48,026 nucleotides of DNA. Origin: Secundilactobacillus hailunensis. Lineage in GTDB: Bacteria > Bacillota > Bacilli > Lactobacillales > Lactobacillaceae. The stretch lies in contig NZ_BJDO01000018.1 in NCBI RefSeq assembly GCF_005405185.1, positions 1 to 48,026 on the forward strand. Reading direction: 5' to 3'. Positions 44,167-48,026 of this stretch are shown here, piece by piece (the stretch's first letter is position 1; every line of letters begins with the position of its first letter). The notes under the pieces are model-generated. The model was not told where the DNA came from. It ran no database searches and saw nothing but the letters and a program-made list of their open reading frames with translations. A program made the position numbers and the translations under genes.

Positions 44167-44745
44167 TTACTTGGTATTTGGATAAGTATTTAAGTTACCA
44201 CCATAAATACTCCGAATCATTTTTTCACTTAAACCAGCGGCGTCATCACTCATTCCATTTTGCAGCGACCAGCGAATATAGTTTAAAACAATCGCGGACT
44301 CTAGGTTGGAAACGAAGCCTTCTGGTGCCTGCCGATCTGCGCCATAGCGCTGATTGACCCGTTGCCAGGTTTCACTCAGACACTGTTCCCAATTGGACAG
44401 CAGATCTAAATGATCCTCGTGAATTGCCAGCAACACATTTAAGGCTTCGCGGTGGTCCTGTAAGGTGACCGCAATTTTTGAAATGGATAATACGTGGGTC
44501 TCCTGATTAATGATCTGAGTTGCCCGTTGCTTGTCCAGCTTTTGAAATAACAGTGTGTACTGTTTTACCAGCTGCCCCAGCAGATCGTATTTATCCTGAA
44601 AATGTTCGTAGAAGGTAGAACGAGAAACCAAAGCTTGATCACAAACTTGGTTAACGCTGATTTTCTGAAACGGGGTCGTCTTCAGCAGCGTCAAAAAGGC
44701 CTGCTTGATATCCCGTTCTGTTTTGATGATCCGTTTATCTGTCAA
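44167..44745 (-). CDS. TetR/AcrR-family transcriptional regulator
   Basis: This protein of about 192 residues has the TetR helix-turn-helix: ISVNQVCDQALVSRSTFYEHFQDKYDLL at about 30-57. The C-terminal ligand domain ends with NYIRWSLQNGMS, as in the YxaF/DhaS-like regulators of firmicutes. TTG 44745 is preferred as start (MTDKRIIKTE) because AGGTGA lies 8 nt upstream; a GTG at 44757 overlaps that site. It probably represses the adjacent membrane protein gene. Confidence 0.86.
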   Translation of the reverse strand: MTDKRIIKTERDIKQAFLTLLKTTPFQKISVNQVCDQALVSRSTFYEHFQDKYDLLGQLVKQYTLLFQKLDKQRATQIINQETHVLSISKIAVTLQDHREALNVLLAIHEDHLDLLSNWEQCLSETWQRVNQRYGADRQAPEGFVSNLESAIVLNYIRWSLQNGMSDDAAGLSEKMIRSIYGGNLNTYPNTK

Positions 44746-44840
44746 TTCAACTTTCACCTAGTTATTACCATTATTTTAGTCACTTGCTGACTTATATCAT
44801 AGCATAGTCTTGGAATCGCCAGGTTAGAAACTGAGATCAC

Positions 44841-45170
44841 CTACTGCTGCTTAGTCTTTGCTAAAGGCTCACCCAAATAAGCGGTTAATTCGTCATTAGT
44901 TGGGTACTTGCCCGTTTTGACGATTTTGCCATCATTAAAGGTAATTGGCAAACATGCCATCCCATCCGTTTCGAGTAAGTTGACTACCTGCCGATTACGG
45001 GCAAAAGCATGGGGATTTTGAGCTAAATTACGCCGAACGATCATGGCGTGTCCACTATGATTCACGGAACGCTGAAAAGCAGTTAGACGGACTAGATTCT
45101 GATCCACGCTGGGCCCGCATAATCCTGTGGGACAGCAGAGTGCTGGTTCAAAAATTTCAATTTTTTTCAT
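44841..45170 (-). CDS. arsD: Arsenite metallochaperone ArsD
   Basis: This 109-residue protein has the ArsD cysteines Cys12, Cys13 and Cys18 in LCCPTGLCG when the ATG at 45170 is taken as start, which matches the known numbering and so fixes it. ArsD carries As(III) to ArsA. The C-terminal Cys pairs of plasmid ArsD are absent; only the essential trio remains. It follows arsA by 18 nt in an arsA-arsD order. Confidence 0.9.
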   Translation of the reverse strand: MKKIEIFEPALCCPTGLCGPSVDQNLVRLTAFQRSVNHSGHAMIVRRNLAQNPHAFARNRQVVNLLETDGMACLPITFNDGKIVKTGKYPTNDELTAYLGEPLAKTKQQ

Positions 45171-45188
45171 CTTATTCACGACCTTCGT

Positions 45189-46919
45189 TTAAACCGTTAA
45201 ATTAACTTGCTCATAATTGGACTGCCACTTTTCAACGGCATAATATCCGTTGGAAACAGCCTTTACTTGATCGATCCACTTCATTTCACCTTTGGCCCGC
45301 GCCTGAAGAATGCTGTTTGTAGTGTTGACCGCCAGCATACTTTGATTAACAACCCACCATTTATGCGGCATCTTGGCTCGCTCCAGGTCAGCATTTAACC
45401 GCAGCGATTCAGCAATTGGGGTGGTTTCAGGCAACGTGACCGTAATGATTTCCGTCTGCTTGGCATCCTGCAGCCGCGGTAACAGATCACGAACGGCTTG
45501 CGGTACTTCACCCGTTGTCCGTTTAACTTCTTTGGCATAGTTTTCCGTGGAATTCAGCAACAATAACGTGTGCCCAGTTGGTGCGGTGTCTAGCACGACT
45601 ACATCACTATCACTTTGCGCCACCACGTTAGCAAACGCCCGAAACACCGCAATGTCTTGGGTGCAAGGTGACCGCAGATCTTCAGCGATATAATCCACAT
45701 CGTCCGCAGACATGGTCTGTCTGGATTTGGCTAACACGTCATCTTGATAATCCTTTAAAACTTGCTGTTCATCAATGTGGCTGACGGTGATGGCTGGATC
45801 ATCGATTTTAAACAGCGACAGGTGATCAGCCGGATCCGTGGTGGCTAAATGAACCGTTTTATGGTGGGCCGACAGTTTCTTAGCCAGTTGCACCGCCACC
45901 GTGGTTTTACCAACGCCGCCCTTACCCATGGTGAAGACGATGTGCTTGTCTTCTCTGATGAGATCAGTGACGATCCGGTCAATCGATGGAAAGGCGATGT
46001 GCTGGCCAGATTGAACGGTGATGGTTGGTTGCTGAACCTGCAATAACGCTCTAATGTTTGTTAAACCGGTGACGTTGTACGCTCGCAGTGGGACTTCAGC
46101 ACTTGGTAGCTGACTTAATACGCCCGGCATATCTCGTAAGTCAGCTTGTTGCTGCCCATAGATGGTCTGAGAAGCCGCGTCAGTTGGCTCCTCTAAAACG
46201 CCGTTAACAATCAGGCGCTGGTTAGTCATCCCAATTTCGGCCAGTTCGTGAGCTGCCCGTTTGGTCTCAATCAAAGAAGCCCGCTGCGGTCTGGTGACCA
46301 GCATTAAAGTGGTGAGATCCGCATTATTCAGGGTTTCAACCGCCTTTTGATAGGTGGCTTTTTGCTTGCCTAAGCCAGCTAACTGACCGAGACACGAAGC
46401 TCCCTCCTGATTGTGATCTAGGTAATTGCTCCAGGCGCTAGGCAGCTGCAGCATCCGTAAAGCGTGGCCAGTGGGAGCCGTATCGAAAATAATATAGTCA
46501 TAGCGCTGATCAATGGTCGGATTCGTCAAGAATTTTGCGAATTCGTTAAATGACGCAATCTCAACCGTACAAGAACCGGATAGTTGTTCCGACATATTTT
46601 GAATCGCTGCTTCCGGTAAGACACCCCGGTACGGTGCAACCACTCTATCACGGTATTCTTTTGCAGCAACGATGGGATCAAAGTTGGCGGCATCAAGTCC
46701 GGCAACTCCTGGCACTGGTTGCGGCTGATTCGTCAGTTTGGTTTCAAACACATCTTGTAAATTGCTGGCTGGATCCGTGGAAACGATCATTACCCGCTTA
46801 CCAGCGTCCGCTAGTTTGACCGCCGTGGCCGTTGCCATGGTGGTTTTACCAACGCCACCCTTACCCGTGAAAAATAAGTAGTGGGTCAGATTGGCTGTTA
46901 AAGGATCATATAAGTTCAA
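45189..46919 (-). CDS. arsA: Arsenite pump ATPase ArsA
   Basis: This 576-residue ATPase has two homologous halves, each with a deviant Walker A GKGGVGKT (near 19 and near 333) and a DTAPTGH switch motif. The metal-site cysteines are seen in SGSCTVEIAS, EGASCLGQ and RSPCTQDIA. ArsA energises the ArsB channel. The start is TTG 46919 with GGAGG 7 nt upstream. No arsB, acr3 or arsR lies beside it in this window. Confidence 0.93.
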   Translation of the reverse strand: MNLYDPLTANLTHYLFFTGKGGVGKTTMATATAVKLADAGKRVMIVSTDPASNLQDVFETKLTNQPQPVPGVAGLDAANFDPIVAAKEYRDRVVAPYRGVLPEAAIQNMSEQLSGSCTVEIASFNEFAKFLTNPTIDQRYDYIIFDTAPTGHALRMLQLPSAWSNYLDHNQEGASCLGQLAGLGKQKATYQKAVETLNNADLTTLMLVTRPQRASLIETKRAAHELAEIGMTNQRLIVNGVLEEPTDAASQTIYGQQQADLRDMPGVLSQLPSAEVPLRAYNVTGLTNIRALLQVQQPTITVQSGQHIAFPSIDRIVTDLIREDKHIVFTMGKGGVGKTTVAVQLAKKLSAHHKTVHLATTDPADHLSLFKIDDPAITVSHIDEQQVLKDYQDDVLAKSRQTMSADDVDYIAEDLRSPCTQDIAVFRAFANVVAQSDSDVVVLDTAPTGHTLLLLNSTENYAKEVKRTTGEVPQAVRDLLPRLQDAKQTEIITVTLPETTPIAESLRLNADLERAKMPHKWWVVNQSMLAVNTTNSILQARAKGEMKWIDQVKAVSNGYYAVEKWQSNYEQVNLTV

Positions 46920-46944
46920 TTTATCGCCTCCAAATCGTTCAATT

Positions 46945-46958
46945 AGTAAGCGCTTACA
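46945..46958 (-). promoter_or_regulatory. cre-like palindrome in the arsA leader
   Basis: The minus strand reads TGTAAGCGCTTACT, with a 12-bp perfect palindrome GTAAGCGCTTAC. It fits the CcpA cre consensus. It lies about 40-50 nt downstream of the predicted transcription start. Confidence 0.6.
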
Positions 46959-47002
46959 AGAATTTCTAAACTAATTACTGCTTCATACGCTCGATTGCCT
47001 TA

Positions 47003-47031
47003 ATTATAGGTGGCAATCCCGCCAAAATCAA
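47003..47031 (-). promoter_or_regulatory. Promoter of arsA-arsD
   Basis: TTGATT (47026-47031) and a consensus TATAAT (47003-47008) are 17 nt apart on the minus strand. Confidence 0.7.
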
Positions 47032-47166
47032 AAGGGCCACCCACCCTATCTGTGGTATTCTCTCAAACAACGAACTGCGAGTGCACGTCATCCGCCTGAA
47101 TATGCAGGGATTAAGTCCATTTTCAAAACTGCAGCTGAAACCGTTATCAAATTAATGGCATTTTAG
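47030..47166 (+). pseudogene. Possible decayed IS3-family transposase 3' end
   Basis: One frame reads NNELRVHVIRLNMQGLSP before a stop near 47150, resembling the YNNERIQ...LNMQGLSPVQYR end of IS150-group OrfB. Another frame stays open to 47166 with a protein-like sequence. Frames appear broken and no complete gene exists. About 20 nt on, TGGTACATTGCCCCCGATTG (from about 47177) looks like an IS end. This is a weak call from motif memory. Confidence 0.35.
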
Positions 47167-47267
47167 TGAGCTAGATAGTGGTACATTGCCCCCGATTGTT
47201 TTAAAATGACGGCACATAAAAGTTGATTCGTACCGTTCGCACACATTCACCTAAAGGGGGTAACACG

Positions 47268-47885
47268 ATGTTTAACTGGGAAATATTGGAACCTGCTGAA
47301 TATCAGCGTTCAGTTGTTCCAGAACTCGTTGAGTTAACTACACGTAGCTATATCACTGCAGAAGGCCGCACTTCAAGCCACACCGCAGATGACACTTTTT
47401 TAGCCTTGGCAACAGCCGTTGAAAAATTGGCAGCAACCATTGCTGACAGTCCGAATATTGGCATTGAAGTTGACAGTTTTAAATCCTACCGTCCCTACCC
47501 AGTTCAAGCAGTTTGGATTGCCGATGGTGATGGCGAACGGTTTAAGATCTGGCTCAAACAACCGTTATTTATTCACGAAAATATCTTTGAGGCCGCTAAA
47601 AAGATTGCTAACTTGGCACCTGCTTTGGCTAACCAGATACACTTTGAACACCTGACTGAAGGTACTGAGATTCAGGCAACGGGTCACGGTGAAGCAGGTA
47701 GCCAATCAGCCGCTTTACAATCGCTTAAGACAGCAATCGAGCAGGCAAGTTATCAGCCCCGTAATCTCGATACCTACCGTGAAGTTTATTTAGACGGGCT
47801 ACCACTAACCGACCACAGCGACGTTTTGTTCCGGTTAGAAATTGATCCGTCAGTGGGAAATCCTAAACCTAGAGTAAGTAATTAG
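47268..47885 (+). CDS. Hypothetical protein of unknown function
   Basis: This 205-residue cytosolic protein has no signal peptide and no membrane helix. It is acidic, with FNWEILEPAEYQRSVVPELVELT at the start and a compact alpha/beta pattern. It has no motif I recognise. The ATG at 47268 has AAAGGGGG 7 nt upstream; the frame is open to 47223. It sits between decayed and intact IS sequence, 43 nt from the IS end on the right, so it may be a recently inserted or stranded gene. Confidence 0.7.
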   Translation: MFNWEILEPAEYQRSVVPELVELTTRSYITAEGRTSSHTADDTFLALATAVEKLAATIADSPNIGIEVDSFKSYRPYPVQAVWIADGDGERFKIWLKQPLFIHENIFEAAKKIANLAPALANQIHFEHLTEGTEIQATGHGEAGSQSAALQSLKTAIEQASYQPRNLDTYREVYLDGLPLTDHSDVLFRLEIDPSVGNPKPRVSN

Positions 47886-47927
47886 TTGCGGTATCGATTA
47901 ATCAACACCAGCAAAAGGCCCAGATCG

Positions 47928-48026
47928 TGCACTATGCCCTGTCAAGTTGACAAATGAAATAATATAAAGTTTTATGTGTTCCTAAGCGGCTTCACTCCAG
48001 TATTCGTCTGGAGTGAGGCCGTTTCT
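47928..48026 (-). mobile_element. IS3-family (IS150 group) insertion sequence, 3' end, cut by the window edge
   Basis: The terminal sequence starts TGCACTATGCCCTGTCAAGT, which looks like an IS3-type inverted repeat with a TG end. Inside it the minus strand encodes the last codons of a transposase. The rest lies to the right of the window, so the other repeat and any target duplication cannot be seen. Confidence 0.75.
47982..48026 (-). CDS. IS3-family transposase OrfB, C-terminal fragment
   Basis: The minus strand encodes RNGLTPDEYWSEAA and a TAG stop. The TPDEYW segment is the usual C-terminal motif of IS150-group OrfB transposases. The protein continues beyond the window edge. Confidence 0.8.
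   Translation of the reverse strand, partial: RNGLTPDEYWSEAA

Noticed and set aside
1-48026. CRISPR array, tRNA or rRNA genes
   Set aside because: No regularly spaced repeats, cloverleaf-like sequence or rRNA-like stretch was seen on reading.

Overview
The window is chromosomal DNA of a low-to-mid GC Gram-positive bacterium, most likely a heterofermentative member of the Lactobacillaceae. The evidence is the Shine-Dalgarno-driven gene starts (AGGAGG type, many with TTG or GTG), a phosphoketolase gene (xfp), a CcpA-type cre motif in a promoter, and a cobalamin cluster with the gene order known from lactobacilli such as Limosilactobacillus reuteri. The species cannot be fixed by reading alone. 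The base composition looks higher in GC than L. reuteri.

Left half (about 123-25447, all on the minus strand): a nearly gapless array of 26 genes for anaerobic de novo cobalamin synthesis. In transcription order: cobD, cbiA, cbiB, cbiC, cbiD, cbiE, cbiT, cbiF, cbiG, cbiH, cbiJ, a cobA-hemD fusion, cbiK, cbiL, cbiM-cbiN-cbiQ-cbiO (cobalt importer), cbiP, a precorrin-2 dehydrogenase, hemA, hemC, hemB, hemL, cobU, hemD, a PurM/AIRS-like gene that may be an alpha-ribazole kinase (cblS), cobS and cobC. The hem genes make uroporphyrinogen III from glutamyl-tRNA and feed the corrin branch; no later heme genes are present. The window lacks cobT, bluB and an adenosyltransferase. A frameshifted membrane-protein remnant lies just before cobD, and a lone eutJ-like gene lies further upstream, without the pdu genes it normally accompanies.

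Middle (27210-31796): an Rrf2 regulator with a CatB-like acetyltransferase, a YefM-YoeB toxin-antitoxin pair, a HesB-like protein, a HIT protein, an acetoin/diacetyl reductase under a cre-bearing promoter, and a DMT-family permease. Next (31899-39008): an ABC transporter of MacB/FtsX type, an aldo/keto reductase and phosphoketolase.

Right part (39283-48026): a LytTR regulator with a DUF3021 membrane protein, a secreted protein of unknown role, a SnoaL-like protein paired with a gamma-resorcylate-decarboxylase-like amidohydrolase, a TetR regulator next to an ABC-2 type membrane protein, an arsA-arsD pair without visible arsB or arsR, traces of decayed insertion sequence, an unknown gene, and the 3' end of an IS3-family element running off the right edge.

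Several regulatory sites are readable: TGTAC-type palindrome (yefM), TAGATAA-CGT-TTATCTA palindrome (rrf2), two direct repeats 21 bp apart (LytTR), cre sites, and repeated TTTCTGCC motifs around the xfp promoter. No cobalamin riboswitch was recognised upstream of the cobalamin operon.
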